Of a stretch of DNA of 64,000 nt, positions 22,601-33,076 are shown piece by piece. Below the pieces are notes generated by a model. It was not told the DNA's origin. It worked only from the letters and a program-made list of their open reading frames with translations, and did no database searches. Source of the stretch: Heterotrichella gracilis (taxonomy: Eukaryota > Sar > Xanthophyceae > Tribonematales > Xanthonemataceae); the NCBI GenBank assembly GCA_032358255.1, contig JAULBX010002224.1:62001-126000 (forward strand). The letters run 5' to 3'. Made by a program: the position numbers and the translations under genes. Within the stretch, counting starts at the first letter, position 1, and each line of letters starts with the position of its first letter.

Positions 22601-24805
22601 GCAACGTCTGCCCGCACAATGTGGGCAACGCCGATGACTGCGCGGCATGCCGCAAGCGCGCCGCGCATGGCGCCCCTCCCAAGGAGGTTTGGCCTGCCTG
22701 CGTCCTGGAGGTGTTTGAGGCTACCAAGCCCAGAGGGGCCAGGCGAGCCACCCATACTGCCAGGCAGGTAGGGACGCGCGGTTGGGTCCCCCCTCAACCC
22801 TTACCTTATAGGGTCCCACTGCTGAATTCTGTCGTTAGTGTCAGTTAGGCAGGAACAGGGTTATCTCCTTGAGCCTAATGATACAAATTGCCCTTACTGC
22901 CAAGCATGTAGGGATGTAGCCTATTGCCAAAATGCAACAAAATGTTACAAAAATTGTCAATAATAATTGATGTGAGCTGAGGGGGTGATTTGCTGTAATT
23001 CTTCAGCTGACTCACTTATGCTTGGTTTAAGGAGTGTGATCGTGCGCCATTACCTACACCTGCGCAATAGCTACATGGATGCGTGCCATCCGCATCACAT
23101 CATCCTGCGTAATATTAATCATTAGTTTTTTAGTATGTACTCAAATACAGTGCCGCCGAACAGGTGGGCAACGAGAAGGGCCTGCGGTGCGACCCCCTGG
23201 GCGCTGCGCTGCTGTACGGGCAGATGGAGGTGGCGCAGGCGATGGTGGACTCAAGGGCGGAGGTGGAGGGGCATGTGCTCATGGTGGGTGGGGTTGGGGG
23301 GGAGAAGGGGGGCTGGGAAGGGGGAGGGGCTGGTGTGGTGGGTGGGTTAGGTGGGTCATGGTGGGAGGGTGTGATGGGGGGTATGCATCCACTCCCCAGC
23401 TGCAGGACAGGAACCACAGGGCACTATTGGTAACACAGGTGTATAGCCACTGCCATAGGGTCAGCGCATTTGATGTATCCTCCACCATTCAATTTCCCAT
23501 CATCCCCATATCCCTTCGTCAGATCCCCCCTTGCTGCAGCGCGACACCCCCATCCCCCTCCTCGTCTGGTTCACCGCCCTAGGCAACCACGCCGCGGTGG
23601 AGCTCCTGCTTCAGAACGGGGCCGCGGCAGGCTCCAGGACTGAGCCCATGCCCCCCTTGCTGGGGAGGGACCACCCCTTTGATAGCGTGACTGCGCTGGA
23701 GGTGGCTGAGAGTGGGGAGGACGAGCGGATGATTAAGCTGTTTGACACATATAGCGTTGCTCGCCTGCTGAAGCGGGCTGCCAAGGTGCTGGTGGTGTGG
23801 GCAGGGGTTGGGCGCGTGGGGGAGAAAGGGGTTGGGGCGGGTAGTGGTGGTGGGGGCATGGTGTGGGGGGCTGAGGTGTGGGGTGTGTGCACAGCTTGGC
23901 CATCCAACAACCATGTCATTGTCAATCCATTTGTAAATCAATTGCATGGGGATAGATCAGATCATTCAGGAATTTATCCAAATCCAAGGCAGCATTCCAT
24001 CTTCATGCTGTGATTGCCGGGTTCTTATGCCAACAGGCCCACTTCCTCAAAGCCTATCAGCTGTCTATTGTACAAAAACTTGTATACATTAATTGTTCTT
24101 TGTCTTATTTACTCTACATGTGTTTATTTTAGGGCTTCCTCTTTGCCCGCAGGCCCACTCCATGCGGCGCAAGTGTGAGGGGCTGGAGGCCAAAGTGTAG
24201 CAGTCAGCGGCATGCACTGCTGTCAAAATCGTGATCACCCCATCGATTAGGGTTTTAGGGTTTTCCCTTGTCCATGCAGGCCCACTCCCTGCGGCGCAAG
24301 TGTGAGCGGCTGGAGGCCAAGGTGGAGGAGCAGGCTGCATCCATTGCAGCGCTCACTCAGGAGGTGCACAGGCTCAGGGGGGGTACAGGGGGAGGGGGCG
24401 CAAAGACTCTGCACAAGGCGCCGCTGGCGCTGCCGCCTGTGGGTGGGGCGGGGGAGGACAGGCAAATTTGTGAGCGCTGGAGGTCGCCTGCAGGTGCGTG
24501 GGTGGGTGTGGGGTGGGGGGGTGCTCACTGGGTGGTCCTACAATGTCCTGGTTGCAAATTTGCCTATGGCTTCTATTTCTCATTTCACTCTCGAAATCCA
24601 CAAACAATGATGGATGTGCTTCATTCTTTGAAGACTTGCTCTAGCCAGGGCTGGGTCACATCTACACCCTGATGTAATTAGTTAAGAGTGCCCTGTTGCA
24701 GGAGAGTTGAAGAAATGTGGTGGGTGTCAGGCAGTGTTTTACTGCTCAAAAGCCTGCCAGAAGGCCGACTGGAAAGACCACAAAGCAACCTGCACCCAAC
24801 CTTGA
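19641..24805 (+). CDS. Ankyrin-repeat, coiled-coil, C-terminal MYND zinc-finger protein with apparent frameshifts
   Basis: Probable protein-interaction scaffold; no enzyme domain seen. Likely exons: 19641-about 19831, 20289-20494, 20665-20855, 20937-21029, 21369-21505, 22030-22242, 22529-22767, 23164-23283, 23540-23785, 24280-24493, 24702-24805; about 650 residues. Ankyrin units include LAAEYGQPACLKVLVEHGG, PLMLAVTYGHREVAQLLL, LHRACFAGDIDTCRLLLEHG and AVELLLQNGAA. A coiled coil follows (RRKCERLEAKVEEQ). The MYND finger is at the C-terminus (CGGCQAVFYCSKACQ, then WKDHKATC); its expected first CxxC reads CERW. Four exons (20289-20494, 20937-21029, 21369-21505, 22529-22767) each need one extra base to stay in frame. 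All four can be repaired at a short homopolymer, and then all phases close. Either these are assembly errors or the gene is decaying. The exon 1 donor is uncertain. Confidence 0.75.
21440..21846 (+). repeat. Tandem shadow copies of an ankyrin exon end with TTTAGGG tracts
   Basis: The end of exon 21369-21505 plus donor (about 21440-21510) recurs at 21541-21614, in part at 21648-21680, and again at 21807-21846. TTTAGGG tracts lie at 21516-21536, 21622-21634 and 21704-21737. Within this block a 25 bp direct repeat, 21679-21703 and 21738-21762, with one mismatch exactly brackets the 34 bp tract of GGGTTTA units. Confidence 0.92.
24149..24327 (+). repeat. Pseudo-exon copy of the coiled-coil exon start
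   Basis: Bases 24149-24200 copy 24276-24327, that is the acceptor and first 48 bases of the coiled-coil exon. The upstream copy reads AHSMRRKCEGLEAKV and then a TAG stop exactly where the true exon reads GAG. A TTAGGGTTTTAGGGTTTT tract separates them. A shorter third match (CAGGCCCACTTCC) lies near 24033. Confidence 0.92.
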
Positions 24806-25580
24806 GGGGTGCCGCCGCTGTCTTCCGAACTGCGGATGACTTTTCAAGCAATGCCACTGAAGCAGTGATTATGCGAGGGCTGTGGAAGCTGACAGGCTCT
24901 AGAGTGATTGAGCAAACACCATGCGATGCCAGTGACTGGTCTCGATTAGTGCTAGATGATGCAAGGCTAGCTTGCAAGGCAACTGGGCTCATCGTGATTC
25001 AACTGCTCTGTGGCAGGTGAATGCAGATTGCAATCTGCAGGTGAATGTTGCATTTATTATTTTGATATCCCTGTCTAGCAATCCACATGTCGATTTACAA
25101 TATATTTTATACAAGCAGCAGGTTGTGACGAAATGGCGATAGTTGTAAATTACAAATTGGCAATGGTCTGTTGAAAACATGCATGGCATGCATTGCGCAC
25201 AATCTAGCGTGAAATCAAACATGTGTGCTGTCATCATGAGTGTTTGGGTTTCTGACAGACCACTGGTTTGGCAAAACAAGTCGCAAGCATTCCAAGCAAT
25301 CTAATATATAATGTACAGTTGTAATCATGTTGTTCTTGCAGAAACTTATGTTACATTGTGGTAGGGTGCTGTTGTATCAATTGCTGTGGTCATATGGCAT
25401 ATTTGCATCCATCCACCGTAACCGTTGATGGATGAAAGGTCAATGGTTGCGCAACCATTGGCGCCATACAATGACATTGTCAGCTGGAAGCTCCAATGGG
25501 CACGGCATCATTTAGTCTGGTTCTGAGAACCACATAGTTGATGGCGCACCACTTTGTGACACCGCATCACAGGGGGTGCG
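24806..25580. other. Convergent 3' region
   Basis: About 775 bp between the stop codons of the MYND gene and the M20 dipeptidase gene. It should hold two 3' untranslated regions. No further gene was recognised. Confidence 0.5.
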
Positions 25581-28500
25581 CTACAGCTCCTCCTTACTTT
25601 GGCCAGCTGCCCGCGCCACCTCCGCCAGCTCAGCAAACAGGCGCACATACGCCTCCCGCCCCTTGTTGTACATGGACAGGCGGAACCTGCCACACACACA
25701 TATTACCCTCATGCATATAAACCCGTGGCCAGGCAATGCACGGGGCAGTCTTGCAACCTCCAGGGGTCCTGAGGCATTTGCATGCAGCAAGCCACCAAAC
25801 CTTCTTACCCCTGTATCTGTCTGCACCCCGCAATTGATGTGTGAACCCATGCGCACCCAATACTGCCCTGGCTAGGGCAGGATTGCGTGAACCATGCCAC
25901 AGTTGCCCCCCCCCCCCCGACTTGCGCACCTTTCGTGTGGCGAGTGAATAAAGTGGTCTGGCAGTCCAAATGCGAACATCGTGGTCTTCACTCCCAAGTG
26001 CTCCTCAATCATGGGCAGGGCGGGGATGGTGGCCCCGTTGCGCATCCACACAGGCCGCCTGCCCATCACCACCTCGAGAACCTGCCAGGGTCAGTCACAC
26101 AATTTCATTTTTGGTTTTTTAAACGTGACTGGGTGGTGCTAGGTATAACACATTGAAGCAAATGCAGGCAATTCTGTGTGCAGGGACTTCAACAAGGACA
26201 CTTCATAGTTTCAATGCTATTTATTGTGATAGTTTGATGGTGTTGTGCTGATGAAAGGGGTTCTTGTGCTCAATACTGTTCCAGCCCAGTTCCTGTGTAG
26301 GTTAAGAGCACCCAAATCCCTACACCCACCTTGGCAGCTGCCCTGTTTGAGGGGGTGTCCTTGGGCATGTAGTAGGGCGCTGCGCTAAACCCTAGCTCGG
26401 TGAACTTGGCCTGCACCCCCTCGGGCACCACCCGCAGCACATGGGCCTGGATCTTGGCAAGAATGTCGCGAGGGTGCTGACCTGCCACGAGCCTGAACAC
26501 CACCGGTGGATACCTCACTTATTTATGGAATAAGAACTTCATCAGATAACAAGTCAGATTCAATGCCGATTGCATGTGAGCTCAAATGTGAGCTGTTAGC
26601 TTTGTGTTGGGTCACAGAAAGTGATGGTGGGAACAATAACCCTGCTAATGTGGCGCTGACAATGTCAAGGTATGTGCAGACCGACCGTAACCAGATGACA
26701 CGCCTTGTAGAAGGTGTCCAAAATTGCATGGATCGAAGAGATGGACCATGGGCCCTGGCTTGCCCAATCACATGGCTTATACAGGCTGGACTGCACCACC
26801 CCCCCAAGCGCGCACCTGCTTGACACCTTGACCACTGCCTTGGCAGGTATGATAGTCTTCACCCCGTCACCCGTGTAGCCGCTGTACACACCAATCACAT
26901 CCAAGGTGGGGCGGTGCCACCTGGAGTAAGGCAGAGGGGGCCAATCAGCGGGAGAGGATGAAATGCAGTTAAACTTTAGTCTCCAAACACCATGTCTTGA
27001 CAGCAGGCGGTGACTATGAAGCACCAAATATATGATTATTTTGCATTTATTTCACAGCATTTCATTTAACATAAATTACAAAAACAATTCTCACTTGCGG
27101 CACTAACAGGCAAGGCAAGCAAGATGTGGGCAATGTCCAGCAACCTCTCGACAGGGGTTGGCATGCATGGCCCTCCGGAGTGGCGCTTTCAGAATTAGGG
27201 TTTTGATTGCAGGGTTTGGCACGCACAGCCGCTCCAGGGTGGAGTAGCCCTCTTCACCGAAAGGCCCCGCAGCACCCACAGACCCAACGAAATCAGCTTC
27301 ATCGAATGGGAAGACCTCAATGTCAGCCTTATCCTCTTCAGTGGAATCTTGGACACCGCTGCACAGGCAAGGGCACAGTGAAGACTGGCGCTACAGTCAC
27401 ACAGGTATGCAAGGCAAGTGCAAGACTTACTCATAGAATCCTTCAACAGCGATGGTGTTGTTGGGGTGGTGGAAGCTGGCAATCACTTGCGCAGCGGTCC
27501 TCGCTGCGTTGCGCACAGACCCGCCATATAAACCTGCACCATGCATGTCCGAGTCACTGCCCGGAGTCACAGTCACAAACCACAGTTTAGGGTCACAGCC
27601 ACCGTCCCGCCAGTCACCCCTCAACGCATCCGCGAACTGGACAAAACCCTAAAGGGTAAATGAGGGCAGCACAGAAAGCCGCTGTCCCTTATGCCACCAA
27701 CGCCTACCGGAGTGCAATTGTTTAGGGTTTAGTATTTAGGGTTTGAGGCATTGTATCCCACCAGAGTGCACTTGTTCAGGGTTTAGGGTTTAGGGTTTGA
27801 GGTCACCGTAGCCTACCAGAGTGCACATCTGTTGACAGCGTTGTCAGCTCAACCTCTATGGCCACAGCCCCCCTCAGTGACAGCGTGATGCCAGGTATGT
27901 CCTCCCCTATCTGGCCCCCGTCAGCTGAGAAGGCGGCGTCGCAGCTAAACAGCGCAGCATGCTTTGCGAGCACCTGGGAGAGCTGCGGGCTGCCTATCTC
28001 CTCCTGCCCCTCTATCAGAAACTTAATGTTCACGGGGAGGGTTTGGGAGGTCTTCAGATAGGCTTCTACCGCCTGCATTCATGGTGATCATCATTTGAAG
28101 CTACTGATCCTTCGAACTTAGAGCGCCCATCAAGCTATTTTGTTCAGAACTACAGACGGTGCAACATGTCGGGCAGCACAACCTCGTGCCACGATAGTAT
28201 CCTGGCATGCATACAATGCATGCATGCATGCGGTTGTGTAAAGCCTACCTGGATGGTGAGCAGTGCTCCGGGCTTGTCATCGTCGACCCCCCTGCCGTAG
28301 AAGAAACCATTTTCCAAATATGGTTCGAACGGGGGCCTCTTCCAAGCCGCAATAGGCTCGCCAGGTTGCACATCATGATGGGCGTAGATTAAAATTGTGG
28401 GAGCCCCTTTGGGCGCGTGAAGCCAGTCAGCGTACACCAAAGGGTGTTTTCCAGCCTTGATGATTATAATGTTCTGCGAAGATCCACAGCATCAGAGACG

Positions 28501-28791
28501 GTGTCGTTGACAGAGCAGAAACATAGCTGGATCAGAGTGTCCCACCTCGAGGCCCGCTTGTCGACACCTGTTCTCAACCCACGTGGCTGACTTTTCAACG
28601 TCTGGCAGGCGATCAGGTTGTGCCGATACTGAGGGGATGCTTGCAAGGTCCAGGAGCTCCTTCACGTACTCGGCTTGCCGTGCCTTGCTGCTAATGTACT
28701 CCAAGGCACTGGGCACCGACGCATGCCCTTCCCACGCCACTATCAGAAAGCAGACTGCAATAATTAGAGGTCTCAACAGAGATGACGCCAT
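25581..28791 (-). CDS. Secretory M20-family metallodipeptidase (CNDP/PepV-like)
   Basis: Zinc-type dipeptidase that should hydrolyse dipeptides such as Cys-Gly. Minus-strand exons: 28791-28546, 28473-28249, 28072-27817, 27533-27431, 27358-27227, 26920-26816, 26492-26330, 26081-25930, 25686-25581; phases close, 495 residues. An N-terminal signal peptide is present ([16 protein letters not shown]), so the enzyme should enter the secretory route. M20 metal-site motifs are present in order: YAHHDVQPG (His), GVDDDKPG (Asp), EGQEEIGSP (catalytic and ligand Glu), SADGGQIG (Asp) and [12 protein letters not shown] (His). Lid-domain sequence [14 protein letters not shown] is split by an intron. Exon 5 uses a donor inside the codon for Leu of LERL. 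The exon 3 end is triplicated in its intron (27702-27826). Substrate is inferred. Confidence 0.9.
27702..27826. repeat. Three copies of an exon-end/donor segment separated by TTTAGGG tracts
   Basis: The functional exon 3 end and donor of the M20 gene at 27811-27826 (CCTACCAGAGTGCA type) recurs at 27757-27772 and 27702-27718. Each pair is separated by TTTAGGGTTTAG-type tracts (27719-27746 and 27776-27799). Each upstream copy keeps a GT in donor position on the minus strand. Confidence 0.9.
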
Positions 28792-29445
28792 ACTTACTAA
28801 TAACTGTTCATTCAGATGCCAGCAAAGGCTTTGAAAGGTCTTGTTTGACGTAAGCTGCTCACATGGGAAAACTTTTGTGCACTTTGGCCCAACCCAAGGC
28901 CCTTGGCACAGTCACACCACCACCAGGAAGCTGGCAAGGTATGCCAATCAAGATGGACTAGTAGTAAGGCCCACCACCAGTGAGACTGGGCGCCAAACGG
29001 TTCACCAAGTTTTGGAGGCAAGTTACAGGCAAAATTCTCTTGGGTCAGTGCCCTCTGCACCAAGAGACACCAGCCATTGCTGTATATTGTTTTGATGGGT
29101 GGCATTGGAGGGGGTTTGCAACGCATCCCCGGCGTCCACTGTACAACTTATGGACCGTCCATGATGAGAATGAAAATTTACTGCCTACACATACCATCCA
29201 CCGAGCGAAAAGCTGTTGATGGGCATGAAAATGGGCTAAATGAAAAAAGCGGCATGCCATCGCCATGCCATGCCATGGCGCCATCCCATCGCCATCACGT
29301 TGCACAGGCGGTGATTGATCTTGCTGGCGCCACAAAGTGCACATTAATTACCAATAAATGTCATGGATTTCCTCCATTGTCTTCATTTATCCATGGCCAT
29401 CAGCTAGATGCGCTCATAAGAACCCCACCTCCACATACAGCGGAG
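28792..29445. other. Intergenic region upstream of the M20 gene
   Basis: About 650 bp between the M20 start codon and the 3' end of the next minus-strand gene, so it should contain the M20 promoter. It includes a GCCATC/GCCATG simple repeat near 29262-29300. No gene was recognised. Confidence 0.45.
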
Positions 29446-30194
29446 CTATTGTTCAGGATCCTCCGGAGGGCGGAACCCAATTTGGTCTCGCATCTTGCCT
29501 GTGCCCATACACCTGGGTGGTGCAGCAATAGAGTGAGTCACACCATGCGGTGGGCAGGGGCCCAAAGCACGCCTCAGGCCATGACCCATACACTGCAACC
29601 CACGGTAAATCAGAAATAAGCAGTAAAAGGAGCAGGGTGCGCACCTTTCACAGTGCCATCGGCCAGACGCTCTGCAGAAGCGGCACCACTCTGGCCACAC
29701 ACCCTTGGGCAGCATGTTCAAGTCCATGTAGTTCACCCGGCCTGGAGCGGTGGCACAAGAATTAGCCCCTTTCAAAGTGGTAGCACAAGGGTTTAGGAAC
29801 CCCCACATGGCCAGGCGTGGTGCAGCAGTGTTGGCTATGAGGAGAACCACCGCCCTTGCATATGCATGCATGCAAAACCTGATATGCACAGCGCACCTCG
29901 CCCTTTACAGTTTCCACAGACTGACTTTCCAGTACCAATGCACCGCGGACACGGCGGGGTTGATATGGCCGTCTTGTAATTTGGCTTCCCGTTTGGGGTC
30001 TCCACCCACAGATGCGCCCCGTTGCTGCCACTGTCAAGGAAGTCAAAGCCGGCCCGTGGCACTGTCGCTACGCGGGGAGAACGCCCGCAACACCTTTGCG
30101 GCGCTCTTATTCGATAGTATGAACTGAAAACATGACTAGTGCTCGCGGTTCGGCTGCATGCTTCTGCGAGCCGGGCACCTGGTAGCAAGTCCAT
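29446..30194 (-). CDS. DnaJ-type cysteine-rich zinc-finger protein, plastid-targeted
   Basis: Small J-domain-less protein of the DnaJ/BSD2 zinc-finger superfamily, whose members help assemble plastid complexes. Minus-strand exons: 30194-29897, 29741-29645, 29512-29446; phases close, 153 residues. The first about 55 residues are rich in Arg, Ser and Ala (MDLLPGARLAEACSRTAST) and look like a plastid transit peptide. Four zinc-binding pairs follow: PPCPRCIGTGK, SVCGNCKGRG, PEWCRFCRASG and WHCERCMGTGK. Each is the CxxCxGxG pattern or close to it; the third pair is CRFCRAS rather than GxG. The phrase MLPKGVWPEWCRFC is typical of a land-plant DnaJ cysteine-rich family. The specific client is unknown. 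Confidence 0.82.
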
Positions 30195-31700
30195 CCAACA
30201 GCCCTGTCCTGTGGTGAAGTACCAAGGAAAAGGTTCAGGTTTAACTTGGCTCGGAGCACGGAGTATACTGGTTCTGATATAACTGGGAGAACTCAGGACA
30301 GGGGCCTTGCATGCACATACTTGTCCGCTACCATGCCACCGTCGTACAGGCACTCTTTGGACCAGGACCTGGTATTGCAGGTCACCTACTGTAGGGTGCG
30401 CAAAGGGTGGTTGCACTGGAAGGCGATGGAAGGTTGCTGTTCTAGTAGGAAGAATATGGCGTCCTTATCAATGTCTGGCACCTGGTCGTCGATTTACCCT
30501 AGGGTTTTTCATCCACCTGGGCCCTAACTTGGCATTGAGTGACGAGCTTCTTGGCAAGTTATTTGTACCGTCCCACCGTAAAACACGCGCATGGCTTCTA
30601 CCGTTGCTCTCGTCACCTTCCCTTGGAGGGAACTACAAAACTATGACCATGATGGGACGCTAGAGGGAAAACTTCGGCTAAGCCCCGCACCCCTCCCTGC
30701 CCACTTTCGAAGCCAGGATAGGGTGTGCAAAGCAGTGCAGCACACGAAAATTCTGATGTCCCAAAAGCTGCATTATACTAGACCCCAAATTATGCAGAAA
30801 ACTTGCATACATGTACTTGTGTCTGTAGTTAATGCCCACCAAGCTGGGCCCAGGGCACCAGCCTTGAGGGTCCGCCCTGGGTTGTGCTGTGACTGTCACT
30901 GCCCGATAGTGCCTGGCTGACAAAAACGCACTATTCACCCTCAACTTCTGACCCGGCTGGAAGAAAGCAATCCCGGGCGATACTTGCGCTGTATGGGTTG
31001 AGCGTTCACGTGTGCATCGACAGCCAAATTGCTTTATTGGACATGAGCGTTTTGCTCGTCTGCTAGCATGTCTGCCAAGCGCCTTATCCCAGCTGAAGGC
31101 GGCGCATTTGACAAAAGGTGCCCATGTGTGCGTTCCGGTTCTCCCTCCCCTCTGATGCCCCTTGCTAGGTGTTTGTCGCTGAGCTGGCCAGCTGGCTATG
31201 CCCAGCCCCGAAGCACCGGGAGGAGCTGGCAACGCCCACCCATGCCCCGCCATCCAAAGATGAGACGCACCCATAGACGGGTGCGTGGTCACTCCCAGGA
31301 ATGCTGCAAGCCCTCCAAGGGTGGGGAGCTAGCTGCGAGTGTTGTTGAGTGCCGCCTGGGCAGCTGCTGGGAGGAAGGAGTTGGCTGCTTGTGGTGGCCG
31401 CGCTGGCCGCAGCTCCCCATCCCTGTCTACATACCTGCCAAGAAAGAACAAAGGATCACACTAGTGCCCAGCAAATGCATGTTGAGACTCTATGCAGACA
31501 AATAATACCTGAAGACACGTGAGCCTCAGGGACGCCTCAGAGCCATGTAGAGCTTGCACAGGGTCTGGCTAGGTGGACAGTTAGCAGGGCGGAAAGGCAT
31601 AGGCTTAGCCAGCTCACTCGATGTACGCCACTCACTCTATGTACGCCGTCCATGCAGTATCTGGCTAGGTGGACAGTGTGCAGGGCGGAAACTGCCTAAC
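30195..31700. other. 1.5 kb intergenic region without a recognised gene
   Basis: Upstream of the DnaJ zinc-finger gene and downstream of the bL17 gene. A 204-codon open frame on the minus strand (30678-31292) has no recognisable motif and I do not call it. The right edge holds tandem repeats related to the bL17 3' end. Confidence 0.4.
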
Positions 31701-31726
31701 TCACTCTATGTACGCCATCCACGCAG
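31562..31726. repeat. Duplicated 3' end of the bL17 gene
   Basis: The 27 bp CDS end at 31700-31726 recurs at 31631-31657 with two mismatches. A TCTGGCTAGGTGGACAG..CAGGGCGGAAA block at about 31562-31594 recurs at about 31660-31692. The final codons and flanking DNA have therefore been tandemly duplicated downstream of the stop. Confidence 0.88.
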
Positions 31727-32463
31727 CGTCCCCCGTTCTCCGTCTCGTCCTCATGATGCGTGTGTAGCCGCCCACCCGGTCCTGGTACCGCTCAACAAAC
31801 TCTGTGCACAGCTTGTGCAACACCAGGTCCTCCTTGATGTACTTGGCAGCTTGCCGCCGCGAAAACAACGTACCCTGCAGGGTGTCAACAAGATTTGGGA
31901 TGACCCCATCCACCTTGAGGCTCACAGGGTCACAAGTATGCAGTGAAAGACAGTTACTCACAAGGTTACTTGTGTCCCCAGGAGGCGTGCAAACCACCAT
32001 TGGCCATACACTCCTGTCCTTCACAAGCCACTGCCAGATACCTAGATACCAGCTCCACCTAGACCTCTGGCAGTTGGGGCCCTTGTCATACAAGATATTC
32101 AACAAGGCTCTTACCATACCACACCTTGAGCTAGTAGTACATGACAGTGCATGACACCCCAATGGAATGACAGCCAATGGCGTACCTCCTTTGCCAGGGT
32201 GACTACCCTGTCAGCTAGCCTGCGCAGCTCCTTGGCTTTAGGAAGAGTGGTCTCGATCCTTTCGTGCTTGATCAGCTGCGTCACCATAGTACTGCACAGA
32301 GCCCAGGCCACTCGTCACGCATGGGGGTACTAGGGGTGGGGCGGCGGTAGCATATGCATGCATATGCACGAGGCGCCCAAACAGCTTCTCAGCTCACGTA
32401 CCAGAGCATGAGGTTCCTATGAGCTGTGGGTTTGAGCCGTCGCATAGATATTCGGTGCTTCAT
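31701..32463 (-). CDS. Mitochondrial-type ribosomal protein bL17
   Basis: Large-subunit ribosomal protein bL17. Minus-strand exons: 32463-32402, 32291-32186, 31874-31701; phases close, 113 residues. The sequence starts [20 protein letters not shown] with no long presequence. It then matches plant mitochondrial bL17 almost throughout ([61 protein letters not shown]). The plastid form usually has a long transit peptide, so a mitochondrial location is preferred. It stops at MAYIE, shorter than land-plant forms, which run on by a short acidic tail; the duplicated 3' end may be the reason. Confidence 0.92.
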
Positions 32464-33076
32464 TATGTCTGGTCGGCAAGCTGCCGGTCACCTCAGGGTT
32501 GTCGCTGCTGGTGGGTCTAGATGTGGGGACTAGACGACTAGGCAACAACAGCTGCGAAGACGATAGGCTTGAGAAAGAGAACACTAAGGGTTATTGGGAT
32601 AGTGTTGTTCTCCTTTCAACGCATTCGGGTTGCACAGGCCCACTTCAGCACGCAAGTTTTGCGTGGTCATCAATGCTACATCAGTGCGTTGCTCTCGTCG
32701 TGTAAGGTGACAATTGGTGCACTCTCAGCTGATAATAGCCAAGTGCAAGTAATTTGGCGGTGAACGTAGGATGTGTTGAAAATTAGTGACGAAAGGTTAG
32801 CCTTACTGTGAATATGTATTGGCCGGTCACCACGGTGCCAGCTTTCAGCGCTGAGGCAGGCAAAGGCATTGTTGAATACACTTGAACACTGTTGCAACCT
32901 TCAATTGGTAGTCTTACTTCCCAGTGCTGCCGCACCTCAGACTTCTCAGTTGTTTCTCCCACTGTCGCGTTAGCATGCATGCATCTGAGGTGGGCATGGT
33001 TCATTGTGATGGCAACAACCGTGCGTTTGGCAGTGACTTGATGAGGATAGCCCGACTTTAAAGTTGTCTGGTAGGA
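32464..33076. promoter_or_regulatory. Divergent intergenic region, bL17 / GT31
   Basis: About 610 bp between outward-facing start codons. It should hold both promoters. A GCATGCATGC palindromic run lies near 32972-32984. No coding exon was recognised. Confidence 0.45.

Noticed and set aside
20289-22767. Programmed ribosomal frameshifting to explain the ankyrin-MYND breaks
   Set aside because: Four independent sites without a shared slippery heptamer or visible pseudoknot; missing bases in short homopolymer runs are simpler.
24149-24327. Ordinary tandem exon duplication giving mutually exclusive exons
   Set aside because: The upstream copy has a stop in phase and no matching donor, so it cannot substitute for the real exon.
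30678-31292. 204-codon minus-strand open frame
   Set aside because: No recognisable motif, Pro/Arg/His-rich shadow-like composition, and no exon-like borders; it lies between two well-defined genes.
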